Of a stretch of 64,000 nucleotides of DNA, positions 39,462 through 48,176 are shown piece after piece. Below the pieces are notes generated by a model that searched no databases, had not been told where the DNA came from, and saw nothing but the letters and a program-made list of their open reading frames with translations. This DNA is from Shewanella profunda (GTDB taxonomy: Bacteria; Pseudomonadota; Gammaproteobacteria; Enterobacterales; Shewanellaceae), in assembly GCF_023283765.1 (NCBI RefSeq), contig NZ_JAKILG010000002.1, forward strand, positions 62,001-126,000. The letters run 5' to 3'. Numbering within the stretch: position 1 is the stretch's first letter; the number at the start of each line of letters is the position of its first letter. The position numbers and the translations under genes are program-made.

Positions 39462-39761
39462 ATGAACTTAACAACCAAACAAAAACAGCATTTAAAAGGT
39501 CTGGCGCATGCGCTAAAGCCAGTGGTGCTGCTTGGTGCCAATGGATTGACTGAAGGTGTACTCGCTGAAATTGAAAGCGCACTCGCTTATCATGAACTGA
39601 TTAAAGTGAAAGTAGCCTCTGCCGACAGAGAGCTAAAAAATGCCATCGTTGATGCCATAGTACGTGAAACTCAATCCGCAAAAGTGCAACTTATTGGTCA
39701 TATTCTGGTGATTTATCGTCAATCGCCAGAAATGAAGATTGCTCTGCCAAAGGCAAAGTAA
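39462..39761 (+). CDS. yhbY: Ribosome assembly RNA-binding protein YhbY
   Basis: A 99-residue CRM-domain protein that associates with pre-50S particles. It begins MNLTTKQKQHLKGLAH, with the GxxG loop in VVLLGANGLTEGV, nearly identical to E. coli YhbY. The ATG at 39462 is preferred to the TTG at 39453, which would add three residues. It is divergent from rlmE, as in E. coli, and ends at a palindromic terminator. Confidence 0.95.
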   Translation: MNLTTKQKQHLKGLAHALKPVVLLGANGLTEGVLAEIESALAYHELIKVKVASADRELKNAIVDAIVRETQSAKVQLIGHILVIYRQSPEMKIALPKAK

Positions 39762-39784
39762 TTTTTCTTGATTTTTATTGTGTT

Positions 39785-39820
39785 AACAAGGAGGCCACTC
39801 AATTGAGTGGCCTCCTTGTT
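39785..39820. terminator. 36-bp perfect palindrome, bidirectional terminator
   Basis: The 18-base arm AACAAGGAGGCCACTCAA is followed immediately by its exact complement, with a T-rich tract after it on the plus strand. It lies between convergent yhbY and secF. Confidence 0.9.
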
Positions 39821-39839
39821 TTCGCTTTACGTTGAGCTA

Positions 39840-40742
39840 TCAGGGTGTATCTGAGATAACTTGAACCTTGTAATGCTCTGGCGATAAGCCTAAAAGTTCT
39901 GGTAATGAGGTGCCAACAGAAATAGATGAGAACGTGCCGGTTAAGATACCGATAAACATCGCAATCGAGAATCCTTCCAACGGCCCACCACCCATGATCC
40001 ACAGTGCACCGACCGTCATTAAGGTTGTCCCGGAAGTCACCATAGTGCGAGAGAAGGTCGCGACAATCGCTTGATTATTGATTTCTTGAATAGCCAGCTT
40101 AGGCTTAGCAATTAATAACTCACGGATGCGGTCAGCGATGATGATCGAATCATTTAGGGAATATCCTAAAATCGCCAACACAGCCGCGAGCACAGTTAAA
40201 TTAAATTCCATTTGAGTCAACGCGAAAAATGCCAGCACGAATACTACGTCATGCACTAACGCGAATAGGGCGCCAGATGCGAGTCGCCATTCGAAGCGAT
40301 AACTTAAATAGCCAAGGATACACACCATAGCCACTAAAAGTGCCAAGCCGCCCTGCTCCGCCAACTCTTGACCGACCTGCGGGCCCACAATACTGCTATT
40401 AAGCACTTGTACCTCTGAACTCAGTGGCGCTAAAACCTGCTTAATATCAGTTGCACTTGGCTCCGTATCGGCACTCTTTATATCGGAATAGCGCAACACC
40501 CAACACCCCGGCTCGCTCGCGGAAATAACATTCACTTCTTGATGATAAGCAGTATTAAGTAAAGGTTGTAACTCACTGCTGGTGATTTTTTTATCGAGCT
40601 GAACTTCAGTGACCACCCCACCGGTAAAATCTAAGCCCCAGTTAAAACCCTTCACGCCAATGATAGTTAATGACGCTAACATCAATAAAATTGAGATAGC
40701 ACTCGAGACATAACGCCATTTACTTAAGTTGATATTTTTCAT
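39840..40742 (-). CDS. secF: Protein translocase subunit SecF
   Basis: A 300-residue inner membrane protein with six predicted helices. The SecF motif GLDFTGG follows helix 1, and GYSLNDSIIIADRIRE is the RND-family signature in the second half. With SecD it uses the proton gradient to help pull proteins across the membrane. It starts two bases after secD. E. coli SecF is 323 residues; this copy is somewhat shorter. yajC and tgt, which usually precede secDF, are absent from the neighbourhood, so this may be the second secDF set of the genome. Confidence 0.93.
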   Translation of the reverse strand: MKNINLSKWRYVSSAISILLMLASLTIIGVKGFNWGLDFTGGVVTEVQLDKKITSSELQPLLNTAYHQEVNVISASEPGCWVLRYSDIKSADTEPSATDIKQVLAPLSSEVQVLNSSIVGPQVGQELAEQGGLALLVAMVCILGYLSYRFEWRLASGALFALVHDVVFVLAFFALTQMEFNLTVLAAVLAILGYSLNDSIIIADRIRELLIAKPKLAIQEINNQAIVATFSRTMVTSGTTLMTVGALWIMGGGPLEGFSIAMFIGILTGTFSSISVGTSLPELLGLSPEHYKVQVISDTP

Positions 40743-40744
40743 AG

Positions 40745-42604
40745 TTACACCTTCACATGACGACTAGCATCACGTCCATAAACGAGGTTAATCAGGGATC
40801 TTGAGGCAAAAATACCGGTAAACATGCTGGTCAACAGGCCTAAGCCTAAGGTCAAGGCAAAGCCTTGGATTGGGCCATTACCGATGGAATAAAGCACAAC
40901 GGCAGTGATCATAGTGGTAAAGTTAGCGTCGAAAATAGTAGAAAATGCGCTATCAAAGCCAGTATCAATCGCCAGCGCAAAACTGCGACCTTCTTTTAGC
41001 TTATCTTTTATCCGCTCGAAAATCAGCACGTTAGTATCAACCGCCATACCAACGGTTAATACAAGTCCTGCAATACCGGGTAGAGTCAACACGGCGCCGG
41101 GGATAAGCGCGAGCAAACCAAATAAAATCACCATATTGCTAATCAGTGCAATGTTTGCCACCCAACCGAGACGGCGATACCAAAGCGCCATAAACAACAA
41201 GGTAATTCCCATGCCTAAACCGAGCGCAGCAAAGCCGTTTTCAATATTTTCAGCGCCAAGAGTCGGGCCAATGGTGCGCTCTTCCACAATGGTGACTGGC
41301 GCTGTCATTGATCCAGCTCTGAGTAGTAACGCTAACTGCTGCGCTTCTTGATAGGTGCCCGCACCCGTAATACGGAAACGATCGCCAAGCTGAGACTGAA
41401 TGGTTGCAACACTGATAATCTCTTGGGTTTGTTTGGCCTTGCCTTGTTCATCACGGCTATATTCACTGTAAGAAGTCGCCATAGGCTTACCTATCTTACT
41501 GCGAGAAAACTCAGACATTTTCTGGCCGCCGACGCGGTCGAGATTAATATTCACCTCGGCCATGCCCATTTCGCCAATGCTTGCCCTCGCATCGACAATA
41601 TGATCGCCGCCCAGCACTGGCATTCGGCTAACATAAATCGGATTACCTGACTTATCGTTGAGCACCATGGCATTCACAGAGCCAGACTCTTTCACCTCGA
41701 AGAAGGCCAAACTCGCCGTAGCCCCAATCACATTTTTTGCAGCTGCTGGATCTTGAACGCCGGGCAATTCAATACGGATGCGGTGTTCCCCCTGACGCTG
41801 TACCAAAGCTTCAGTGATCCCTAACTCTTCGATACGACTACGCATAATTTGCAGGTTTTGTTGCACGGTCAAATTACGCAGCTTTGTTTGTTCCTCTAAA
41901 CTCAATTTAGCCTGCAAATTTGCGCTATCGGCATTCGTAACTTGCCATGAAGGATAGGTTTCTTTCATAAACTGCCGCACCGCAGCACGCGCATCGTTAT
42001 CGGGCAAACTGAGATAAAGTTGACTCGTTTGATCGACACTGGCTGCACTAACACGTGCACTTGCGCCACGAATTTCATGTTCACGGAAAAACTGCCTTAG
42101 TGATTCAACTAAAGTATCGGCCTGAGTTTGGTATACGGGTTCAATATCAACATCCAATAAAAATTGGACGCCACCGCGTAAATCAAGCCCGAGTTTAATC
42201 GGCTGGAAACCTAAGCTTTGCAACCAGTTGGGTGCCGCACTGGCAAGGGACAAGGTCAACTCTTTTGGCTCAGTGACCATAGAAGATAGTAAGGTTTTAA
42301 CTAAGGTCTGTTGACTATCCTCATCGAGGACGATCAGGGTTTCGCCATTTTTTTGGTCGATGCGTTTTACCGTCACACCCTCAGCTTGTAGCTTATCTCG
42401 AAGGGCAATAGGTGTGAGTGTTAAACCCGCCTTAGCGCCGACTTGCACCGCCGCATCCTCGCCATACCAAGTCGGCAATGCACTGAATAACATCACAATT
42501 AGAGTGGCAATTAAAACTACATATTTCCAGGCCGAGTAGTGATTTAGCAGCCGTTGATTGGGTTTTCTTTCCATGGGATTAACTCGCGATTTATCGTCTA
42601 GCAT
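40745..42604 (-). CDS. secD: Protein translocase subunit SecD
   Basis: A 619-residue inner membrane partner of SecF. A first helix (about residues 29-47) is followed by LGLDLRGGVQFLLDVD, the large periplasmic P1 head, and five C-terminal helices including GLVLTVGMAVDTNVLIFERI. The ATG at 42604 is weakly supported; ATG at 42574 (MERKPNQRLL) would give 609 residues, and neither has a strong ribosome site. It is the first gene of the secD-secF pair and is preceded by a hypothetical gene on the same strand. Confidence 0.93.
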   Translation of the reverse strand: MLDDKSRVNPMERKPNQRLLNHYSAWKYVVLIATLIVMLFSALPTWYGEDAAVQVGAKAGLTLTPIALRDKLQAEGVTVKRIDQKNGETLIVLDEDSQQTLVKTLLSSMVTEPKELTLSLASAAPNWLQSLGFQPIKLGLDLRGGVQFLLDVDIEPVYQTQADTLVESLRQFFREHEIRGASARVSAASVDQTSQLYLSLPDNDARAAVRQFMKETYPSWQVTNADSANLQAKLSLEEQTKLRNLTVQQNLQIMRSRIEELGITEALVQRQGEHRIRIELPGVQDPAAAKNVIGATASLAFFEVKESGSVNAMVLNDKSGNPIYVSRMPVLGGDHIVDARASIGEMGMAEVNINLDRVGGQKMSEFSRSKIGKPMATSYSEYSRDEQGKAKQTQEIISVATIQSQLGDRFRITGAGTYQEAQQLALLLRAGSMTAPVTIVEERTIGPTLGAENIENGFAALGLGMGITLLFMALWYRRLGWVANIALISNMVILFGLLALIPGAVLTLPGIAGLVLTVGMAVDTNVLIFERIKDKLKEGRSFALAIDTGFDSAFSTIFDANFTTMITAVVLYSIGNGPIQGFALTLGLGLLTSMFTGIFASRSLINLVYGRDASRHVKV

Positions 42605-42794
42605 TAAAATAGCTAGGCGAACATATTGATATCAGTCCGAAGCCCCATTGAGCGCCAGCAAGCTAAGCTAGATGGACTCAAGTCATCACAGCGAGTAAAC
42701 CGTGATAAAAAAGGGTTCGGTGAGAACAAAAAGACCACGGCATGAAACATCGACGAGAGCGGACTCCTATCAACGCCACACCTAAATAGGCGAG

Positions 42795-43373
42795 TTAAGC
42801 GGCTTGTTGGCTGAATCGATATTGAAGATTGGAGACCTTCCAACCCGAAATGCGGGCGGGGGAAGATACAGCTGAAAGCGTCCAGTCTGAGTTGATATCA
42901 AGAACGGTCGATTCCACTACATTTGGCGTAGGCTCGGCTGTAAAGTCCATTGCGAGTAAGTAAACAGGTTTCACCTCACGCACATCGTGCTGGGCAAGAC
43001 TGATAAATCGCGGTGAATTTATCGGGGCAAAATCTAAGTCGTCCGAATGGCTCACATAATCGGAACTCGGACAAGGCATTGGCTGAGATGCTGAGTCTGA
43101 ACGGACTAGATTGGTATCATTACTATTCAATGAATTGCAGCTTTCAACGGCTTGCGCCTTAGACTCGGCTGTAGAGTCGACATCTGGCGGGCTATGAGGA
43201 ACCGCATTTTGTTTTACATCGGGTGTTGAAGCATCAAGATTATGCATCTGAACATGCTGGTGAGTTGCTTCACTGCGCTGCACATAGGTTTTCGGCGTAT
43301 AGCTAGCCGAGTGCGCGATCAACATGATCGCCACGCAAACTAACATCAATCCCGTACGCCAATGTTTTACCAA
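42795..43373 (-). CDS. Hypothetical membrane-anchored or secreted protein
   Basis: A 192-residue protein I do not recognise. It has one hydrophobic N-terminal segment (about residues 8-24, GLMLVCVAIMLIAHSAS) that could be a signal peptide or anchor, then a Ser/Asp/Pro-rich low-complexity middle with scattered Cys (in VESCNS and PMPCPSS), and a C-terminal region ending VSNLQYRFSQQAA. It lies between greA and secD on the same strand, after the greA terminator. It may be a real Shewanella-specific gene, but composition alone is weak support. Confidence 0.45.
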   Translation of the reverse strand: MVKHWRTGLMLVCVAIMLIAHSASYTPKTYVQRSEATHQHVQMHNLDASTPDVKQNAVPHSPPDVDSTAESKAQAVESCNSLNSNDTNLVRSDSASQPMPCPSSDYVSHSDDLDFAPINSPRFISLAQHDVREVKPVYLLAMDFTAEPTPNVVESTVLDINSDWTLSAVSSPARISGWKVSNLQYRFSQQAA

Positions 43374-43610
43374 AGCGTGCCCTCTTATAAAACTAAAAAT
43401 AAACCATTCATACTTAATGGTAGGTCTAGGCTGTGGATATCACGCAAAATCAACAACACACAATGTTTCACTAGATTTGCAGCTTAGGTAAAAGTATATA
43501 AAGAGACAAATTAATCTTTGTCCATCTTATTTAAATGCGAGCTCCATCCTTAGCCCAAGCGCGAAACTTAATCTCTAAGCAAGAGCTAAAACGCAGCTAA
43601 TGGACAACAA

Positions 43611-43632
43611 AAAACCGCCCTAAGGCGGTTTT
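43611..43632 (-). terminator. Terminator after greA
   Basis: AAAACCGCC-CTAA-GGCGGTTTT, followed on the minus strand by TTTTGTTG. It lies 52 bases after the greA stop. The gap before the hypothetical gene (43374-43610) also holds a small hairpin, GACAAA-TTAATC-TTTGTC, at 43505-43522. Confidence 0.88.
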
Positions 43633-43684
43633 GGATATATCACGAGTCACACTCATGACACTATAAGCAAAGTATATAAGCAGA

Positions 43685-44161
43685 TTATAAATACTGTACC
43701 GAGATAATTTCGTAATCTGTCATGCCACCAGGCGTAGTAATAGACACCTCATCACCTTCATTTTTACCCACGAGACCGCGGGCAATAGGTGAATTAACCG
43801 AAATCAGATTCTCTTTAATATTGGCTTCGTCATCACCTACGATACGATAGGTCACTTCGGCATCGGTATCGAGATTTAAAATAGTCACAGTCGTACCAAA
43901 GATAATTCGACCGTTGTTCACCATCTTAGTCACATCGATAATCTGCGCATTAGAGAGTTTACCCTCAATATCTCGAATACGAGCTTCACAAATACCCTGA
44001 TCTTCACGGGCAGCATGGTATTCCGCGTTTTCTTTTAGATCACCTAATTCTCTGGCTGAGGCAATCGCTTCAGTGATTTTTGGGCGACGCTCAAACTTGA
44101 GAATATCTAACTCTTTACGCAGCTGCTCTGCACCGACAACTGTCATAGGAACCTTAGTCAT
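43685..44161 (-). CDS. greA: Transcription elongation factor GreA
   Basis: Rescues backtracked RNA polymerase by stimulating transcript cleavage. The N-terminal coiled coil with the acidic tip is seen in [20 protein letters not shown], and the C-terminal FKBP-like domain in [18 protein letters not shown]. The ATG at 44161 gives 158 residues, the same as E. coli; the 43-residue in-frame extension to 44290 does not resemble GreA. It is monocistronic, with a terminator after it and the terminator of the next operon before it. Confidence 0.97.
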   Translation of the reverse strand: MTKVPMTVVGAEQLRKELDILKFERRPKITEAIASARELGDLKENAEYHAAREDQGICEARIRDIEGKLSNAQIIDVTKMVNNGRIIFGTTVTILNLDTDAEVTYRIVGDDEANIKENLISVNSPIARGLVGKNEGDEVSITTPGGMTDYEIISVQYL

Positions 44162-44389
44162 AACTTCTTTCGTCTCCTTTAAAACAAAAGCAACCCGTGC
44201 CGACGCTAGGGTCAACACAGTCAAATGGGGGTGGAATTGCGCTATTCTAATCGTTATGCGCTTTTGATGCATCAAGAACGATGCGTTCACGCAGCTTACC
44301 CAACCTTAAGCAGAGTTACCAGCATTGAAATTCAAATCTGTATACCTAGGGAAGTTTCGCACAAATTTTAGTATGAAATGGCAATAAAA

Positions 44390-44419
44390 ATGCCCACTCG
44401 CCATTGGGAGAGTGGGCAT
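44390..44419 (-). terminator. Terminator of the PepSY-DUF2271-DUF4198 operon
   Basis: ATGCCCACTC (44390-44399) pairs with GAGTGGGCAT (44410-44419), followed on the minus strand by TTTTATTG. It lies 28 bases after the stop of the DUF4198 gene. Confidence 0.88.
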
Positions 44420-44447
44420 AAATACTTAAAATTGAAACCTCAAATAC

Positions 44448-45266
44448 TTACTCGAGCCCCGCCTCGAAGGTTAAAAATATTTCGCTAACCGTTTTATCGG
44501 CAAGGGATTTATCTGAATTAGGGCGCTCAATAGCCGCATGCAAAAGATAACGTCCAGCTGAGGGTAAGGTCATTGAAACTTTACCGTCTTTATCTGAGGA
44601 GAGTTCTATTTCCTCTGGTTTGTTACGATATAGGCTACCGTCTTTCATAATTGCCACTTTAACACCTTCAACAGGCTTACCGTCGAAAACAAATTGCAAG
44701 GTAGCAGCTTCATTCTCAACGATATCTGCAGGATGGGTTACTGGCACTAGCTCTAAATATTCACCCTTAGGCTTTAACACGTCTTCAGTTGGTTTATTAC
44801 GTGTTACGTAGGTTTCAACCCGTGATACATTTAAAGAACTTTCAAGTTCATAGGCACCCTTTGGCATAGCAGCAGCTGTGGCTTTCTTGTCCATGCGACT
44901 GCGTACAACCCCTTCTTTTCCTTTAACTTTATACTGAGAAAAATAGCGGGGCGAAACTTCTTTTTCAAACTTATAGGTTCCATCTTGCGTCAGTTGTACA
45001 TCAAATACCGACTTACGTCCGCCTGTGTAACTTGAACTTGGAGAGCTTGATTTTCCATTTGGCTGCAACACACGCACATCACTGGCGGTATAAGGTTTAT
45101 CCATCATAAAAACTTGGTTACTGGCCGATACATCGGAGGTAATCCACACGGCCTCTTGGCTTTCGGCGGAAACATTAAAATGGCTAGGTAAAATCCATCT
45201 GTCATGGCTGCTTGCCAAAGGGCTAATACAGAGCGAGGTGAATAATGCAATCAGACGTAATTTCAT
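44448..45266 (-). CDS. DUF4198 periplasmic protein
   Basis: A 272-residue secreted protein with a signal peptide (MKLRLIALFTSLCISPLASS, cleavage before HDRWILPS). The HDRWILPSHF start and the C-terminal beta-sandwich with PVEGVKVAIMKDGS and GKVSMTLPSAGRYLLHA fit the DUF4198 family, often found near metal or iron uptake genes. Binding function is unproven. It is the third gene of an operon with DUF2271 and PepSY proteins and starts 36 bp after the former, with AAGGA before the ATG. The Fur box upstream of the operon suggests iron control. Confidence 0.8.
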   Translation of the reverse strand: MKLRLIALFTSLCISPLASSHDRWILPSHFNVSAESQEAVWITSDVSASNQVFMMDKPYTASDVRVLQPNGKSSSPSSSYTGGRKSVFDVQLTQDGTYKFEKEVSPRYFSQYKVKGKEGVVRSRMDKKATAAAMPKGAYELESSLNVSRVETYVTRNKPTEDVLKPKGEYLELVPVTHPADIVENEAATLQFVFDGKPVEGVKVAIMKDGSLYRNKPEEIELSSDKDGKVSMTLPSAGRYLLHAAIERPNSDKSLADKTVSEIFLTFEAGLE

Positions 45267-45302
45267 ATTTTTCCTTAAGTTAAACGATCAACTATGGCGA
45301 GC

Positions 45303-45815
45303 TTAGCGAGCCATGCCGCTTAAGCGGATATCGATAATGCCGGTTTCAGTTGTTGCGGGGATCTGTACAGAAAAGTCCCCCGCGTTCAAATCAATATTGT
45401 GACGCACTAAGTCGCGTCCACCATGCTCACGCACCACTTCAACAAACAGTGTGTAAGTACCAAGCTCTACGGATTTGCCAGCGTCATCTTTGAGATCCCA
45501 ATCAATTTTGTATCGGCCTGCTGGACGGGTAGCTGACGCAATACCATCTACAAAGCTCATATCTTCACGGCCTGCTTTACGCCACCAACGGCGGATATCT
45601 TTTAGCCATTTATAGCCTTCATTCCACACCCATAGACTTAACGTCTTAACGGGTTGCCCCTGCGGGTTTTCAACCCATACAGCCACATAGGGTCTATGGT
45701 ATTGGCCTTCGGTAATTTCAGGTAAAGTCAAATCGACTGTCATTTTCGGCGCAGCAAATGCTGCTGAGCTAACTAGGATGGTACTGACTGCGATGGAACG
45801 AATAAGATGACGCAT
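45303..45815 (-). CDS. DUF2271 periplasmic protein
   Basis: A 170-residue secreted protein. The signal peptide MRHLIRSIAVSTILVSSAAFA is followed by APKMTVDLTLPEI. The DUF2271 core is visible as RPYVAVWVEN...QPVKTLSLWV, WLKDIRRWWRKAG and ASATRPAGRYKIDWDLKDD. The family commonly accompanies PepSY-type membrane proteins and iron-related genes. Its biochemical role is unknown. AAGGAG precedes the ATG and overlaps the stop of the PepSY gene 15 bases upstream, so the two are probably translationally linked. Confidence 0.85.
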   Translation of the reverse strand: MRHLIRSIAVSTILVSSAAFAAPKMTVDLTLPEITEGQYHRPYVAVWVENPQGQPVKTLSLWVWNEGYKWLKDIRRWWRKAGREDMSFVDGIASATRPAGRYKIDWDLKDDAGKSVELGTYTLFVEVVREHGGRDLVRHNIDLNAGDFSVQIPATTETGIIDIRLSGMAR

Positions 45816-45830
45816 ACTCGTCTACACTCC

Positions 45831-46427
45831 TTATGGAACAAAATAAAAATACACGACCCCGCAACTACTGCTGACTAACAGCATGTATAACAAAGACTTT
45901 TTAAGCCGCTTTGTTTGGGGGAGTAAAAGATAAGCCCCAGTAAGCGAAAACAAAATAATAAGCACTGCACTCAGATCGAGTATCCAAGCCCAAGCAATGC
46001 CCGTGTTTCGTCCCTTATGTAAATCATTGAGTACGGCAACAACACCGTAATCTAGGCTTTCGACATAGGCTTTTGCGTCAAGCAAATCCAGTGTCACACT
46101 TCGGTAAGTTCCAGGGCCTTTGCTGACGAGACTAATTTCATCTTCATCAATATCGGCACTCGCGATATCCATCGCCCATTCACTTTTTAGCCAATGTCCT
46201 GCGGCTAAGCGCCACTGCGGATCTTGAGTATCGACAGGGAGTAAATAACTAGGAATAGCAACCTGCTCGCGCAAAGGCTCCTGATCTGCCCCTGAAAACC
46301 AATTAGGATGATTTAATGTTATCCCTGTTACCGCAAAAAACAGCATCAGCAATAACAGCGCCATAGAAACATAAACATGGATAATACGGGCATAGGATAA
46401 CGACGACTTACTGACTTTAAATTTCAA
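45831..46427 (-). CDS. PepSY-associated transmembrane protein
   Basis: A 198-residue inner membrane protein. Helix 1 (about residues 16-36) contains the family pattern ARIIHVYVSMALLLLMLFFA...TGITLNHP. A periplasmic domain of about 105 residues follows, then NDLHKGRNTG before helix 2 (about 147-168) and helix 3 (about 178-196). Related proteins include periplasmic ferric or flavin reductase partners. The start is TTG at 46427 with AGAGA eight bases upstream. It heads the PepSY-DUF2271-DUF4198 operon and lies 115 bp downstream of a Fur box. Confidence 0.82.
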   Translation of the reverse strand: MKFKVSKSSLSYARIIHVYVSMALLLLMLFFAVTGITLNHPNWFSGADQEPLREQVAIPSYLLPVDTQDPQWRLAAGHWLKSEWAMDIASADIDEDEISLVSKGPGTYRSVTLDLLDAKAYVESLDYGVVAVLNDLHKGRNTGIAWAWILDLSAVLIILFSLTGAYLLLPQTKRLKKSLLYMLLVSSSCGVVYFYFVP

Positions 46428-46827
46428 TGAGACATTCTCTAAAAGAGACCACTATTGAACCTAAAAACTTCAATATCAGCCTTTATTACTGCAACGCGAT
46501 TTACGATTGCGTTAACCCAAATTAATGGCCTGAAGATTAAATGATATTTATTATCAAACAGTATCAAGTTTACAAACTTTACATACTGAGTACTAAAAAC
46601 TAACCTTTTCAAGGTAAGTCGATTTAATCGTTCAAAATAAATCAAATCAAACTTGCTCTTTCTTCCTGCAACACCTGTGAATATGCACTGCGTGCATAAT
46701 TATAAAATCAATATTTTGACCGTTTAAAAATGTTAAAATTTACCTTTATCACCTCTCGTTTACCAAATCAGAATCAGCTACAATCCCGCCGCCAGTGACT
46801 GCTGGTACTTCCAAAGGAAAATTCATC
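46428..46827. other. AT-rich divergent control region
   Basis: This region separates the minus-strand PepSY operon from the plus-strand lipoprotein gene. It is strongly AT-rich and holds the Fur box. A short open frame on the minus strand (46439-46645) runs across the Fur box and looks spurious. Confidence 0.5.
46542..46556. promoter_or_regulatory. Fur box
   Basis: Read on the minus strand, TGATAATAAATATCA matches the 7-1-7 Fur motif TGATAAT-N-ATTATCA at 13 of 14 informative positions. It includes a GATAAT that could serve as a -10 box for the PepSY operon 115 bp downstream, so Fur bound here would block the promoter. Confidence 0.7.
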
Positions 46828-47532
46828 TTGAGTACATCTCTGCTCAAAAAAATGCGTTGCCTACAGATTGTTTTGCTCGCACTTATGCTTAATGCCTGTG
46901 TCGCTCCCCTGTTATTAATGTCACCTCAAGGTCAACTAATGTGGGCCTTGCTTAAACCCCTTGTCGGTTTAAACCCGAATGATGTGGGGTTGTTTGAGCA
47001 GCCTTTGATTAAGGATCGTATGAAGGCATTGTTGGGTGATAATTACGATACGACCTTGTCGCTGTTAAAAACCGCTGACAAAATCCAACAGGAAGGCCCA
47101 TTATTCTACTTAGTCTCTAGCTATACTCCCGTGCCACTGATGGCAGAGAAAGCGGGGCTAGTATGGAACTCAGATACAAACCAAATGGCTGTAATGTTGA
47201 TGACGGGCGGAGCGCCCTTAGTGATTGCCGAACAATTGAATAACCAAGCGGAAAAAGTGATCCCAAGCTGGCCGAAGGAATTAGCCGACTATACGGATCC
47301 TCAAAAGCTAAAACAAAAAGCCCTTGAAGCAGGCGCAAATCAAGTACAACAGCAACTAGGTGTGAGCCCTACTGAACTTGATGCAGCCAAAGCCTTAGCC
47401 ACTGGCGATGTTAAGGCCGCTCAAAACGCAGTCATTACAACCCCTGTAACAGAAGCTGCCACCACTATAACCGCTCCAATCGTTCCAGCAGAAATAACAC
47501 CACCTGTTATACCTGAAGTTAAAAAACAGTAA
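46828..47532 (+). CDS. Predicted lipoprotein of unknown function
   Basis: With a TTG start at 46828 (AAAGGAAAA nine bases upstream) the protein has 234 residues. It begins with a signal ending LMLNAC, a plausible lipobox with the lipidated Cys. The body (PLVGLNPNDVGLFEQPLI..., VPLMAEKAGLVWNSDTNQM) matches no family I can name. The last 50 residues are low-complexity, rich in Thr, Pro, Ala and Val, and may span the periplasm. GTG at 46795 and ATG at 46852 are alternative starts. It ends at a strong terminator, beyond which lies the tRNA operon on the other strand. Confidence 0.65.
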   Translation: MSTSLLKKMRCLQIVLLALMLNACVAPLLLMSPQGQLMWALLKPLVGLNPNDVGLFEQPLIKDRMKALLGDNYDTTLSLLKTADKIQQEGPLFYLVSSYTPVPLMAEKAGLVWNSDTNQMAVMLMTGGAPLVIAEQLNNQAEKVIPSWPKELADYTDPQKLKQKALEAGANQVQQQLGVSPTELDAAKALATGDVKAAQNAVITTPVTEAATTITAPIVPAEITPPVIPEVKKQ

Positions 47533-47539
47533 ATCAAAC

Positions 47540-47573
47540 AACCTCAGTGGCCTATTTATCGGCCACTGAGGTT
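47540..47573 (+). terminator. Terminator after the lipoprotein gene
   Basis: AACCTCAGTGGCC (47540-47552) and GGCCACTGAGGTT (47561-47573) form a 13-bp perfect stem eight bases after the stop, ending GTTTATT. Confidence 0.85.
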
Positions 47574-47683
47574 TATTCAACACTGCTTCTTATTTTTAAA
47601 ACTTCCACTTAACATCCAGTTAATCTACTGAATTTTATAAAATATTATTATACAGAGTTAGGAAATATTGAAAATCAGAAAGC

Positions 47684-47711
47684 AAAAAGCCCGTCCTAGG
47701 ACGGGCTTTTT
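47684..47711 (-). terminator. Terminator of the tRNA operon
   Basis: AAAAAGCCCGTCCT followed directly by AGGACGGGCTTTTT is a 28-base palindrome, six bases beyond the last tRNA. It can work in both directions. Confidence 0.9.
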
Positions 47712-47716
47712 AACTA

Positions 47717-47791
47717 TGGCTGGGGTACTAGGATTCGAACCTAGGGATGCCGAGATCAAAACCCGGTGCCTTACCACTTGGCGATACCCCA
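47717..47791 (-). tRNA. tRNA-Gln (TTG), last gene of the operon
   Basis: A 75-base gene with encoded CCA. The acceptor stem is TGGGGTA / TACCCCA and the anticodon loop TTTTGAT gives TTG. It is identical to the copy at 48177-48251. Confidence 0.97.
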
Positions 47792-47833
47792 ATAAACTTT
47801 TACTTTTATCTTCACTCGAAGATGACATTTTGA

Positions 47834-47918
<85 letters not shown>

Positions 47919-48001
47919 ATCAAAAATGTACCAGAAATGCTCATACAAACAGCTCTGGATTTTGCCCAGATAAATCAAATGATTTAACGTGGATTTAAAT
48001 A

Positions 48002-48078
48002 TGGTAGCAATGGCGGGACTTGAACCTGCGACCCCAGCATTATGAGTGCTGTGCTCTAACCAGCTGAGCTACATTGCC
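48002..48078 (-). tRNA. Elongator tRNA-Met (CAT), second copy
   Basis: A 77-base gene with encoded CCA. The anticodon loop CTCATAA gives CAT. It lacks the initiator features: position 1 is a paired G (G1-U72 wobble) and the anticodon stem is CAGCA/TGCTG. Identical to the copy at 48472-48548. Confidence 0.95.
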
Positions 48079-48080
48079 AA

Positions 48081-48155
48081 TGGCTGGGGTACTAGGATTC
48101 GAACCTAGGGATGCCGAGATCAAAACCCGGTGCCTTACCGCTTGGCGATACCCCA
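48081..48155 (-). tRNA. tRNA-Gln (TTG), middle copy
   Basis: A 75-base gene with encoded CCA, separated by only two bases from the tRNA-Met next to it. It differs from the other two Gln copies by one D-arm base (CAAGCGG instead of CAAGTGG). Confidence 0.97.
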
Positions 48156-48176
48156 AACAACTTGGAAACTGAAAAA

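Noticed and set aside
42613..42843. Minus-strand open frame of 76 codons between secD and the hypothetical gene
   Set aside because: It overlaps the hypothetical gene in another frame and has no start context or family resemblance.
43685..44290. N-terminally extended GreA of 201 residues
   Set aside because: The first 43 residues do not resemble GreA and lack a ribosome site. The ATG at 44161 gives the standard 158-residue protein.
46439..46645. Minus-strand open frame of 68 codons upstream of the PepSY gene
   Set aside because: It runs through the Fur box and promoter region, and its composition simply reflects AT-rich DNA.
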